A stretch of 42,572 bases of DNA from Streptomyces sp. SM11. Its GTDB lineage: Bacteria; Actinomycetota; Actinomycetes; Streptomycetales; Streptomycetaceae. The position numbers and the translations under genes are program-made. The notes under the pieces are model-generated. The model had not been told where the DNA came from, ran no database searches, and saw only the letters and a program-made list of their open reading frames with translations. The stretch spans positions 24,846 through 67,417 of the forward strand of contig NZ_NEUE01000158.1 of the NCBI RefSeq assembly GCF_002910905.1, read 5' to 3'. Positions 8,510-16,623 of the stretch are shown piece by piece. Position 1 is the first letter of the stretch, and the number at the start of each line of letters is the position of its first letter.

Positions 8510-8539
8510 GGCTGCTCTTCGAACGTCCGAAGAGCAGCC
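8510..8539 (+). promoter_or_regulatory. Perfect 12-bp stem-loop in the MerR leader
   Basis: GGCTGCTCTTCG and CGAAGAGCAGCC are exact reverse complements around a 6-nt loop (AACGTC). The hairpin ends about 26 nt before the MerR start codon and is followed by GGTTTATAG and then GAGGAGG. It could be an attenuator or terminator-like element in the leader RNA, or a protein-binding palindrome. No matching antiterminator fold is obvious. Confidence 0.6.
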
Positions 8540-8565
8540 GGTTTATAGAGGAGGCAGGCGCGGAG

Positions 8566-8967
8566 ATGGCAGAGCGGCAGATGCAGATCGGTGAGGTGGC
8601 TGAGCGGACCGGCTTGTCGCTCCGCACGATCCGGCACTACGAGGAAGTCGGCCTGGTCATCCCCTCCGCCCGCAGCAAGGGAGGCTTCCGTCTGTACACC
8701 GAGACGGACGTCGACCGCCTGATGGTGATCCGCCGCATGAAGCCGCTGGACTTCTCGCTGGAGGAGATGCGGGACCTCCTGGAGATCGTCGACCGCATCG
8801 CGGCCGACGATGCACCTACAGACGAGGAGCGGAAGCGTCTGCATGAGCGACTGGACTCGTACCGGATGGTGGCCGACGCACGCTGCGAGACGCTACGCGC
8901 TCAGCTCCTGGCGGCCGAGGACTTCGCCGCCACCCTGCGTCGCAGGCTCCACGCCCAGAAGTCCTGA
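8566..8967 (+). CDS. MerR-family transcriptional regulator (133 aa)
   Basis: The N-terminal winged HTH is clear: QIGEVAERTGLSLRTIRHYE, then GLVIPSARSKGGFRLYTE and a long dimerisation helix. The C-terminus is short and lacks the Cys pairs of metal- or redox-sensing MerR proteins, so its effector is unknown. The ATG at 8566 follows GAGGAGG and CGGAG. It is divergent from the SulP transporter, its likely target. It is closely similar over the HTH to the frameshifted MerR encoded at 14137-14564, so the two are paralogues that share an operator type. Confidence 0.9.
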   Translation: MAERQMQIGEVAERTGLSLRTIRHYEEVGLVIPSARSKGGFRLYTETDVDRLMVIRRMKPLDFSLEEMRDLLEIVDRIAADDAPTDEERKRLHERLDSYRMVADARCETLRAQLLAAEDFAATLRRRLHAQKS

Positions 8968-9768
8968 CGGCGCGGCTCTCGGGACGGGACACAGTTCCCC
9001 GCACCGACTTCCGTCCGAAGCGCCCCGTCCATCCGCGAGCCGCGGAGACGGTGGGCCCTCCATCGCCGACCTTCGTGCGCGACGATTGACGGACATCGAG
9101 GCACATCTCGCAGTCGGGATCTCCGTGCCCGTGAACGACAACCCTTCGGACCACGTACGACATGGAGGTCAGCGGCGCCCTTCACGCTACTCTCTCGTGA
9201 GGGTAGGTACACGTGCGTCCCGCGCTCCGACCCCTCGCGTCGCATGACTTGCCTCAGGCGGGGAGGCCGCGGATGCCCGTTCCCGAGTCCGCGCCCACCA
9301 GCGGTCACACGGAGCGACGCACGAGTCGAGGGAGGTGGGCGACCACTCCGTTCGACCCATGTGACAGGAACCCATGACGGAACAACGGATGCGGTGTTCG
9401 GTCAGGGCGGTGCGACCGTCCGGCAGGGATGGCGGACGTTGACGGGGGCCGGCCGGGTGACCATCACACACGCGCGATCGTCTCTGCTGAACATCCGGGT
9501 CATCACCATCGACAGCACCGTGCTCGCACACACCCGGGCACGGTACCCGTGGACGTCCCCGGAGGACACGTGTTGTTGACGATGGAGAAAGCTCTCGATC
9601 CACTCAAGCCACGCGTCGGCCGTGGCCGGGCACTGGTCGGCTCGCCGCGAGCTGCCTGACCATGTCGGTGACGGCTCCGAGCCCCCGCTCCCGCTCACGT
9701 GGGCCGTGAGGGTGCCCGAGTGCCGCCCATAATGGATCATCCCCGTAACTCTCCGGTAGCGTCAGCGT
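8968..9768. other. About 800 bp without a convincing gene
   Basis: All six frames are broken or of unnatural composition. One plus-strand stretch (TLTGAGRVTITHARSSLL, near 9430-9490) looks weakly like protein but has no support around it. The only clear element is the MerR-type dyad at 9187-9206. The region may hold decayed genes and the promoter of the RNase J gene. Confidence 0.4.
9187..9206. promoter_or_regulatory. Orphan MerR-type dyad
   Basis: CTACTCTCTCGTGAGGGTAG has the same CTAC...GTAG ends and length as the dyad upstream of the second MerR gene (14629-14648). Its complement reads CTACCCTCACG in the left half. No intact gene is directly downstream on either strand, so it may be left over from a lost gene. 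Confidence 0.4.
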
Positions 9769-11454
9769 ATGAGCCATCCACATCCTGATCTGAAGCCCGC
9801 CCCTCCCCTTGCCGCAGGAGGGCTGAGGGTCGTCGCCCTGGGCGGTCTCGGGGAGATCGGCCGCAACATGACCGTCTTCGAGTACGCCGGCAAACTGCTG
9901 ATCGTCGACTGCGGTGTGCTGTTCCCCGAGGAGACCCAGCCCGGCGTCGACGTGATCCTGCCCGACTTCACCTCGATCCGGGACCGTCTGCGCGATGTCG
10001 TCGGTGTGGTCCTCACCCACGGACACGAGGACCACATCGGCGGCGTGCCCTACCTGCTGCGTGAACGCAGGGACATCCCGGTCATCGGCTCGAAGCTGAC
10101 GCTCGCCTTCCTTGAGGCCAAACTCAAGGAGCACCACATCAAGCCCGTCACCGTGCGGGTGAAGGAAGGGGAGCGGCGCGACTTCGGGCCCTTCGGCTGC
10201 GAGTTCGTGGCGGTCAACCACTCCATCCCCGACGGCCTCGCGGTCGCGATCCGTACCGGCGCGGGCATGGTCCTGCACACCGGTGACTTCAAGATGGACC
10301 AGTTCCCGCTGGACGACCGCATCACCGACCTGCGGGCCTTCGCCCGGCTCGGCGAGGAAGGGGTCGACCTGTTCCTCACCGACTCCACCAACGCCGAAGT
10401 GCCGGGTTTCACCACGTCCGAACGTGAGCTGAACCCCGCGATCGAGCACGTCATGCGGACCGCCCCGCGCCGGGTCATCGTCTCCAGCTTCGCCAGCCAC
10501 GTCCACCGCATCCAGCAGGTCCTCGACGCAGCGCATCAGCACGGGCGGAAGGTCGCCTTCGTGGGCCGGTCCATGGTCCGCAACATGGGTATCGCCCGCG
10601 AACTGGGCTATCTGAGGACGCCGCCGGGCCTCGTGGTCGAGGCAAGGGAGCTGGAGAAGCTGCCCGACCACAAGATCACCCTGGTCTGCACGGGCTCCCA
10701 GGGTGAGCCGATGGCCGCCCTCTCCCGCATGGCCAACCGCGACCACTCGATCCGCATCGGGCAGGGCGACACCGTCCTGCTCGCCAGCTCCCTCATCCCG
10801 GGCAACGAGAACGCCATCTACCGGGTGATCAACGGGCTGACCCGCTGGGGCGCCAACGTCGTCCACAAGGGCAACGCCAAGGTCCACGTCTCCGGCCACG
10901 CCAGCGCGGGTGAGCTGGTGTACTGCTACAACATCGTCAAGCCCCGCCATGTCATGCCCGTCCACGGTGAGTGGAAGCACATGCGGGCCAACGCCGACCT
11001 GGCCGTCCGCACCGGCGTCGCACCGGACCGCGTGATCATCGCCGAGGACGGTGTCGTCGTCGACCTCGTCGACGGGCGTGCCTCGATCACCGGAAAGGTC
11101 CCGGCCGGCTATGTGTACGTCGACGGGATGACGGTCGGAGGCGCGACGGAGGCGTCCCTGAAGGACCGCCGCGTCCTGGCGGAGGAGGGCGTGGTCACCA
11201 TCGTGGCGATCGTCGACGCCGACACCGGAGCACTCGCGGAGGCGCCCGACTTCCTCGCCCGCGGATTCGAGCACGACGACACCACCTTCGAGCCCGTGAT
11301 CCCGCTCATCGAGAAGACCTTGGCCGCAGCGGCGCAGGAGGGCATCGGCGACCACCACCAGCTCGAACAGCGCATCGCTCGCGCCGTCGCCTCCTGGGCC
11401 TTCCGCAGCCACCGACGCAAGCCCCTGATCATCCCCGTCGTCATCGACGCCTGA
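9769..11454 (+). CDS. rnj: Ribonuclease J, metallo-beta-lactamase/beta-CASP nuclease (561 aa)
   Basis: RNase J combines endonuclease and 5'-3' exonuclease activity in RNA maturation and decay. The beta-lactamase core carries HGHEDH (His84, His86, Asp88, His89). It continues with LHTGDFKMD, the beta-CASP segment (VCTGSQGEPMAALSRMA), SGHASAGEL and HVMPVHGEWKH, then a C-terminal domain. Length and motifs are those of a full-length enzyme. Streptomyces normally encode RNase J near dapA; that neighbourhood is absent here, so this may be a second copy. The downstream spermidine-synthase-like gene follows after 41 bp with its own ribosome-binding site and is probably co-transcribed. Confidence 0.92.
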   Translation: MSHPHPDLKPAPPLAAGGLRVVALGGLGEIGRNMTVFEYAGKLLIVDCGVLFPEETQPGVDVILPDFTSIRDRLRDVVGVVLTHGHEDHIGGVPYLLRERRDIPVIGSKLTLAFLEAKLKEHHIKPVTVRVKEGERRDFGPFGCEFVAVNHSIPDGLAVAIRTGAGMVLHTGDFKMDQFPLDDRITDLRAFARLGEEGVDLFLTDSTNAEVPGFTTSERELNPAIEHVMRTAPRRVIVSSFASHVHRIQQVLDAAHQHGRKVAFVGRSMVRNMGIARELGYLRTPPGLVVEARELEKLPDHKITLVCTGSQGEPMAALSRMANRDHSIRIGQGDTVLLASSLIPGNENAIYRVINGLTRWGANVVHKGNAKVHVSGHASAGELVYCYNIVKPRHVMPVHGEWKHMRANADLAVRTGVAPDRVIIAEDGVVVDLVDGRASITGKVPAGYVYVDGMTVGGATEASLKDRRVLAEEGVVTIVAIVDADTGALAEAPDFLARGFEHDDTTFEPVIPLIEKTLAAAAQEGIGDHHQLEQRIARAVASWAFRSHRRKPLIIPVVIDA

Positions 11455-11495
11455 CACCGCGACACCGCGCCGCCGGCCGGAGGAGATCCCCCACC

Positions 11496-12236
11496 ATGAC
11501 CACCCGCTTCGAGGAACTCGACTGGAAGCCGACTCCGATCGGCGACATCAGCCTGCGGCGCCGACGTGACCCGTTGTCAGGAGACGACGTGTACGAGGTG
11601 AAGCTCGGGGACGAGTTCCTGATGTCCAGCCTCTTCACCGAGGGCGAGATCGCCCTCGCCCGACTGGGCCTCGCCCCACTCGCGCACCACCCCGGCCTCC
11701 ATGTCGCCGTCGGCGGCCTCGGCCTCGGGTACACGGCACACGCCGCCCTTCAGGAGCCGGGCGTCCGCTCCCTGATCGTCGTCGACACCCTCGGCGAGGT
11801 CATCTACTGGCACCGACGCGGTTTGGTGCCACTGGGCACCGCGCTCGGCTCGGACGACCGCTGCCGGCTGGTGCACGGCGACTTCTTCGCCATGGTGTCG
11901 GAAGGCCACGGGCTGGACCCGCAGACCGAGGGCCGCCTCTTCCACGCCATCCTGCTGGACGTCGACCACTCCCCCCGCCACGTGCTGCACCCCAGCCACG
12001 CCGCTCTCTACCAGCCGGCGGGCCTGAGCGCCCTCTCCCGCCTCCTCCACCCCGGAGGCGTCTTCGCCCTGTGGTCCAACGACCCGCCGGACGACGAGTT
12101 CGTCTCCCTCCTCACTCATGGCTTCCGAAGCGCCGCCGCCCACGTGGTGGAGTTCCCCAACCCGCTGCGCGGCGGCACCTCGACCAACACCGTCTACGTG
12201 GCCGTCAAGGCCGGCGTCGCAGAACGAAAGGCCTGA
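11496..12236 (+). CDS. Spermidine synthase-like / SAM-dependent methyltransferase-fold protein (246 aa)
   Basis: The fold is the Rossmann type of polyamine aminopropyltransferases: VAVGGLGLGYTAHAAL as nucleotide-binding loop, VVDTLGEVIYWH, HGDFF, and ILLDVDHSP where aminopropyltransferases have their catalytic acidic segment. A Gly-rich LLHPGGVFALWSND follows. The N-terminal beta domain of true spermidine synthases is short, and the family is often annotated as spermidine synthase without proof of activity. The ATG at 11496 has AGGAG (11481-11485). It is downstream of RNase J in the same direction. The substrate is unknown. Confidence 0.75.
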   Translation: MTTRFEELDWKPTPIGDISLRRRRDPLSGDDVYEVKLGDEFLMSSLFTEGEIALARLGLAPLAHHPGLHVAVGGLGLGYTAHAALQEPGVRSLIVVDTLGEVIYWHRRGLVPLGTALGSDDRCRLVHGDFFAMVSEGHGLDPQTEGRLFHAILLDVDHSPRHVLHPSHAALYQPAGLSALSRLLHPGGVFALWSNDPPDDEFVSLLTHGFRSAAAHVVEFPNPLRGGTSTNTVYVAVKAGVAERKA

Positions 12237-12538
12237 CCGCCCCGCATGGATACGCCGGTCGGCGCACGCCGCGCCGCACCGGGCTGTCCCCCTTCCACCG
12301 CTCCGCCCGAGCTCCCCGACCCGGCCTGCATCCTCCTCTGCGGAATCCCCACGTGCACGTACGGCATCCTGCCCACGAACCGGTTCCTGACCGGCACGGA
12401 ACCCTGCTTCCCGCGCCGATCAGGTCCGACGCCGTGCACCGTCGTCCCGGCCGGCCTTCGGTGCCACCGCACCGGCCGCTTCGGCGGCACCAAGGTCCGG
12501 TGGGTCCTGGAGCCGGAACAGGGCCGCCTGTGGGCGTG
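12237..12538. other. Intergenic, no gene seen
   Basis: This 302-bp stretch lies between the 3' ends of two convergent genes. Open frames here have no natural-looking protein sequence. I see no clear hairpin terminator or RNA gene. Confidence 0.5.
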
Positions 12539-14140
12539 CTACTCGTGGGCCGCCAGGAGCGTGTGGAGGCTGGCGTCGGGGAACTGCCGCTGGAAGGAGT
12601 TCGCCTGCCAGCGGTCGGGGAACAGTGCGAGCTGTGCCTTGTCGCGGATCCTGGTCAGCGCCTCGCCCTTGACCAGCTGGGAGCGGTTGAGGGTGTCCGC
12701 TCCGGCCGCGTCGGTGGCCCGCGCCAGATGGTACGGCAGCACCTCAAGGCGTACGGGGGCGGAGAACTCCCCGGCCATTCGGGCGGACACGACATCGAAC
12801 TGCATCGGCCCCACCGCCGCCAGGACCGGCGCCTGGTCCCCGCGCGTGTCGCTGACGAGGACCTGCACGACGCCCTCCTCGTCCAGCTGTGCGATACCAC
12901 GGCGGAACTGCTTGGAGCGGCTGATGTCGACCGGTCGTACGACCGCGAAGTGTTCGGGAGCGAAGGTCGGCATCGGCGGGAACACGGCCGGCGGACCGTC
13001 GTAGAGGGTGTCCCCGACGCGCAGCGCCGCGGCGTTGACCAGCCCGACGACGTCTCCCGGGTAGGCGGTGTCGACCATCGAGCGGTCCTGGCCGAAGACG
13101 CTGTGGGCGTACTTGGTCGCGAACGGCTTCCCGGACGCGGCGCGGGTGACGGTCGCGCCTCTCTCGAAGACGCCCGAGCACACCCGCAGGAAGGCGATCC
13201 GGTCCCGGTGGGCCGGGTCCATGTTCGCCTGTACCTTGAACACCAGCCCGGAGAACGACGCGTCGACGGGCCTGCTGCCGCCGCCTTCCAGCTCGCGCGC
13301 CCCCGGAGGCGGAGCGAGGTCGACGATGGCGTCCAGGAGTAGCCGTACGCCGATGTTGGAGACCGCCGCACCGAAGAAGACCGGTGTGGAGCCGCCCGCC
13401 AGGAACGAGGCCCGGTCGAAGTCGGCGCCGTCCGCCTCCAGCAACTGGAGCTCCTCCATGGCCTGCTCCCAGTCGGCCCCCTCCTCCAGCTCCGCCCGCT
13501 CGGCGGGAACCACCTCTTCGGTGGCTTCGTGCGCGCCGCCGGGGGTGCGGGTGTAGCGCAGCATCCTCTCCGGCTCGCGTACGTCGACCAGACCGCGCAG
13601 GTACCCGGCGGTGCCGACCGGCCAGTTCACCGGGGTGGGCTTGAGCCGGAACTCGCGCTCGATCTCGTCCAGCAGTTCCAGGGCCTCCCGGCCGGGCCGG
13701 TCCCATTTGTTGATGAACGTGATCACGGGGATGCCGCGGTGGCGGCAGACGTCGAAGAGCTTGCGGGTCTGCTCCTCCAGGCCCTTGGCCGCATCGATCA
13801 GCATGACCGCGCAGTCCACGGCCGCCAGCACGCGGTAGGTGTCCTCGGAGAAGTCGGCGTGCCCCGGTGTGTCCAGCAGGTTCAGCACACAGTCCCGATA
13901 GGCGAACTGCAGGACGGCGGAGGTCACGGAGATGCCGCGGGCCTTCTCCATCTCCATCCAGTCCGACGCCACACCCCTGCGCCCGGACTTGCCGTGCACC
14001 GCTCCCGCCGATGTGATCGCCTGCGCGTGCAGCGCCAACGCCTCGGTCAGCGTCGACTTGCCCGCGTCCGGATGGCTGATCACCGCGAACGTACGCCGCC
14101 TGGCCGCCTCACCGGCGACCCACTCGCTCGTGACGTTCAC
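12539..14140 (-). CDS. prfC: Peptide chain release factor 3 (533 aa)
   Basis: A translational GTPase that recycles RF1 and RF2 after termination and can enforce post-peptidyl-transfer quality control. All G motifs are present: SHPDAGKST (residues 22-30), GISVTSAV for G2, LLDTPGHADF for G3 and INKWD for G4. Domain II and the RF3 C-terminal domain follow, with normal length. The GTG start at 14140 overlaps the stop of a MerR gene by 4 bp, so translation was probably coupled to that regulator. That MerR gene is now frameshifted, which may affect expression. RF3 is not universal in actinomycetes, so its presence in an accessory setting is notable. Confidence 0.94.
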   Translation of the reverse strand: MNVTSEWVAGEAARRRTFAVISHPDAGKSTLTEALALHAQAITSAGAVHGKSGRRGVASDWMEMEKARGISVTSAVLQFAYRDCVLNLLDTPGHADFSEDTYRVLAAVDCAVMLIDAAKGLEEQTRKLFDVCRHRGIPVITFINKWDRPGREALELLDEIEREFRLKPTPVNWPVGTAGYLRGLVDVREPERMLRYTRTPGGAHEATEEVVPAERAELEEGADWEQAMEELQLLEADGADFDRASFLAGGSTPVFFGAAVSNIGVRLLLDAIVDLAPPPGARELEGGGSRPVDASFSGLVFKVQANMDPAHRDRIAFLRVCSGVFERGATVTRAASGKPFATKYAHSVFGQDRSMVDTAYPGDVVGLVNAAALRVGDTLYDGPPAVFPPMPTFAPEHFAVVRPVDISRSKQFRRGIAQLDEEGVVQVLVSDTRGDQAPVLAAVGPMQFDVVSARMAGEFSAPVRLEVLPYHLARATDAAGADTLNRSQLVKGEALTRIRDKAQLALFPDRWQANSFQRQFPDASLHTLLAAHE

Positions 14141-14564
14141 CGCGCGGCCTTCGATCCGGCCGCCGGCGCGTCCAGCAGATGAGACAACTGCTCGTGGAGG
14201 GAACGGGCAAACGCCTCCGCCGTTCCGAGTTCACGACGCAGGTCCTCACATCGCGCATCGGCCTGCACCCAGTACTTCCGCAACTTCGCCACCAATTCCT
14301 CGTACGCCTGCTCATCATTCTCCGCCGCCGGACCACCGAGGCCGGGAAGCCGGTCCAGCACATCGTGGTACGCCCGCACGTCGACCGTACTGAACCCGAG
14401 CGGCCGCATCCGACGCACCAGGACCAGCCGACGCACCTCCGACTCCGTGTACAGACGGAAACCACCCAGGCTACGCCCGCTGGGAGCAACCAAACCGACA
14501 TTCTCGTAGTGACGCATCGTGCGGAGGGACAGCCCGTGCGCGCGGAGACCTCGCCGATCCGCAT
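14137..14564 (-). pseudogene. MerR-family regulator gene with a 1-bp frameshift in the HTH
   Basis: From the ATG at 14564 the frame reads MRIGEVSARTG, then goes off frame. Skipping to the next frame restores SLRTMRHYENVGLVAPSGRSLGGFRLYTE and the rest of a normal MerR protein ending at 14137. The break is near 14545, where ACGGGCTGTCC would need one extra C to encode TGLSL. Upstream in frame a GTA (14579-14577) sits where a GTG start with a ribosome-binding site would be expected, possibly a second lesion. A sequencing error is the main alternative for the frameshift. The gene overlaps prfC by 4 bp. A dyad at 14629-14648 lies upstream. Confidence 0.75.
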
Positions 14565-14628
14565 CAGCCGCTCGCTTACGGCTCCACCGCCTCGCGTCGC
14601 CCGTCCGGCAACTTTGCCACACACAAAC

Positions 14629-14648
14629 CTACCGTGACGTAAGGGTAG
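14629..14648 (-). promoter_or_regulatory. MerR-type operator dyad upstream of the MerR-prfC unit
   Basis: CTACCGTGACGTAAGGGTAG is a 20-bp dyad centred on ACGT, 65 bp upstream of the MerR start codon on the minus strand. It is the best-formed of three related sites in the window, and probably autoregulatory. Confidence 0.6.
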
Positions 14649-14649
14649 A

Positions 14650-15039
14650 TTGACATCGGGCACCCCCGACGCCCAGTAAGCACCACTGCGCATGTCCGCA
14701 GCTCGTCACGGATGAAGTCGATCACGCGGGCGAGAACGTCGGGGCGGCTCGGTTCCGCGTCGCGCAGTTCGCGGACCCGCCGCCCGTCGAAGTCGGCGTA
14801 GCCACCGTCGCACCCCGTGAGGTGGTCCGGCCAGAGAGGCAGCACGTTGCCGAGGTGACGGAACAGGCCGTACCTGTACTGCGCCGCAATATGCGCGTAT
14901 CGGGCAGACACCCGCTCGGTCTCCGCGGTCCGGCGGCTCGGCCCGTCACGGATGTGCGCCGCCTCCGGAGGCGGACACGTCGCAGCGGAGGCCGGACACC
15001 GTGTTGATGCCGTACGCAGCAGGCGGCCGGGCCCTTTCG
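14650..15039. other. Unresolved 390-bp stretch, possible gene relic
   Basis: A minus-strand frame contains a natural-looking segment (RYAHIAAQYRYGLFRHLGNV, then DFDGRRVRELRDAEPSRPDV and LARVIDFIRDEL) between about 14700 and 14910. It has no credible start or end, and I do not recognise the family. It may be a fragment of a lost gene. No RNA gene is seen. Confidence 0.35.
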
Positions 15040-15609
15040 TCATGCCGTGCGACGGCAACCGGCGAGAAGGGTTGCGACCATGCGCTTGGCGTCGGCCCGG
15101 TCGTAGTCGGGGCCGGTGATGCAGAGGTTTCCGATGGCGCGCATCAGCGTGTAGGCGGTGATGCCGGGGCTGAGTTCGTCGGCGGCGACACAGGCGTCGA
15201 GCAGCAGTGCGCAGGCCGGGACCAGGGTGTCGAGCATGAGGGCGTGGAGGTTCTCCAGCCCTGGATCACCGGATCCCAGGGCCGCACCGAGACCGTGCTT
15301 GGTCACCAGGAACTCCACGAACGCGTCCGCCCAGTGGGCCAGGGCGGTGAACGGGGAGTCCGATTCCTCCAGGAGCCGGGGCGCGAGTGCGGCGCAGGTG
15401 TCGATCTGGTGCCGGTAGACGGCGGTGACGAGGTCCGCCCGTGTCGGGAAGTTCCGGTAGATCGTGCCGACACCGACGCCGGCCCGTTCGGCGATATCGC
15501 GGATGGGCGCCTGGACGCCCTGGTCCACGAAGACCGCCGATGCTGCCGCCAGCACGCCGCTGCGGGTGCGCTGCGCCTGCGCTTGGCGTATTCCGACCGC
15601 TTCCGGCAC
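15040..15609 (-). CDS. TetR-family transcriptional regulator (189 aa)
   Basis: The N-terminal HTH is typical: LAAASAVFVDQG, then IRDIAERAGVGVGTIYRNFPTR (positions about 20-55). An all-helical ligand-binding domain follows, of the type seen in SbtR-like repressors. The GTG start at 15609 has GGGAGG upstream. The gene is divergent from an alpha/beta hydrolase gene, with two palindromes between the starts (15628-15671). Repression of itself and the hydrolase is therefore the simplest model. The ligand is unknown. Confidence 0.9.
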   Translation of the reverse strand: MPEAVGIRQAQAQRTRSGVLAAASAVFVDQGVQAPIRDIAERAGVGVGTIYRNFPTRADLVTAVYRHQIDTCAALAPRLLEESDSPFTALAHWADAFVEFLVTKHGLGAALGSGDPGLENLHALMLDTLVPACALLLDACVAADELSPGITAYTLMRAIGNLCITGPDYDRADAKRMVATLLAGCRRTA

Positions 15610-15627
15610 AAGGCCCTCCCTTTACTC

Positions 15628-15644
15628 GCGGAACAATGTTCCGC
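15628..15644. promoter_or_regulatory. TetR-type palindrome 1
   Basis: GCGGAACAATGTTCCGC is a perfect inverted repeat around a central A, 18 bp before the TetR start codon. The position and 8-1-8 symmetry fit a TetR operator. Confidence 0.65.
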
Positions 15645-15648
15645 TAAG

Positions 15649-15671
15649 TTGGCGGAACGGCGCTCCGCCAA
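15649..15671. promoter_or_regulatory. TetR-type palindrome 2
   Basis: Arms TTGGCGGA and TCCGCCAA are exact reverse complements, separated by 7 nt, and the inner GGAAC/GCTCC resembles palindrome 1. It sits 4 bp after the first site, so two repressor dimers may bind side by side over the divergent promoters. Confidence 0.6.
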
Positions 15672-15711
15672 AGTATGGCAGAGCGATCCCATGCGAAAGT
15701 GCAGGTGCCCC

Positions 15712-16623
15712 GTGTCTTCCAGCCACCTCGACCAGCGGATCGTCGCGGTCAAGCCCATCACCGTTCCCGCACCCGGGCGCAGTGTCGAGCTCCAAGTGAA
15801 GGTCACCGCCCCACTGTCGGGGCAGAACCTTCCCGTCATCGTGTTCTCCCACGGCAACGCATGGTCCCTGGACGGATACGAGCCCCTCGTCGACCGGTGG
15901 GCAGCCGCCGGATTCATCGTCGTGCAGCCCACCCACCTGGACTCCCGCCGCAACGGCATCACGTGGGACGACCCGCGCTTCGCCACCATCTGGCGTGTCC
16001 GGATCGCCGATCTCCACGCGGTCCTCGACGGCATCGGCGACATCCTCCTCCAGGCCGGCGGCCTGGGGACCCGCGCCGACCACGAGCGCATTGCGGTCGT
16101 CGGCCACTCCTGGGGCGCCCAGACAGCCGGCGTGATCCTCGGCGCGCGCGTGCTCGACGCCGACGGCGTTCCCGGAGAGGACTTCTCCCACTCCGCGGTC
16201 TCGGCTGGCGTGCTGATCGCCGCGACCGGAACCGGTGACACCCTCACCCCGTTCGCCGCCGAACACCTTCCGTTCATGAGGCCGGACTACTCCACCATGA
16301 CCACCCCGGCCCTGGTCGTCGCGGGCGGCAAGGACCGGTCCCAGCTCTCCACCCGTGGACCGGAGTGGTTCACCGACGCCTACCACCTCAGCCCGTCGCC
16401 GAAGAGCCTGCTCGCCATCGCCGAGGGCGAGCACACCCTGGGCGGCCTCGCCGGCGAGATGGCCGCCGAGACCACCGACGAGGCCCCCGCCCGCGTCGCC
16501 CTCGTCGCCGACGCGATCTCCGCCTACCTCCACGACGCCTTCAAGCTCAACGACACCGCGTGGACCGCCCTCAGCAACGCCGCTGCGGCCGACGACTGCA
16601 CGTGGAGGATCGCCGACAGGTGA
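15712..16623 (+). CDS. Alpha/beta hydrolase, PAF-acetylhydrolase/chlorophyllase-like (303 aa)
   Basis: A serine hydrolase with the oxyanion segment VIVFSHGNAW (residues about 43-51) and nucleophile elbow GHSWG with Ser133. A later GGKDRS strand carries the likely catalytic Asp, and GEHTLGG has the likely His. It has no signal peptide, so it is probably cytosolic. The GTG at 15712 is preferred because family-like sequence begins there and CAGGTG lies upstream; ATG at 15691 in frame is the alternative. It is divergent from TetR and probably under its control. The physiological ester or lactone substrate is unknown. Confidence 0.82.
   Translation: MSSSHLDQRIVAVKPITVPAPGRSVELQVKVTAPLSGQNLPVIVFSHGNAWSLDGYEPLVDRWAAAGFIVVQPTHLDSRRNGITWDDPRFATIWRVRIADLHAVLDGIGDILLQAGGLGTRADHERIAVVGHSWGAQTAGVILGARVLDADGVPGEDFSHSAVSAGVLIAATGTGDTLTPFAAEHLPFMRPDYSTMTTPALVVAGGKDRSQLSTRGPEWFTDAYHLSPSPKSLLAIAEGEHTLGGLAGEMAAETTDEAPARVALVADAISAYLHDAFKLNDTAWTALSNAAAADDCTWRIADR

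Noticed and set aside
9430..9580. Plus-strand stretch TGAGRVTITHARSSLL resembling a small conserved domain
   Set aside because: Too short, no supporting frame on either side, and no recognised motif.
9604..11457. 617-codon minus-strand frame opposite RNase J
   Set aside because: Asp/Gly/His/Val-rich shadow sequence with no domain; RNase J on the plus strand is unambiguous.
14700..14910. Natural-looking minus-strand peptide segment near the TetR gene
   Set aside because: No start, stop or family could be supported, so it is only noted as a possible relic.
15001..15711. Extension of the hydrolase frame leftward across the TetR gene
   Set aside because: It would overlap the TetR gene and both palindromes; the translation there is not protein-like.
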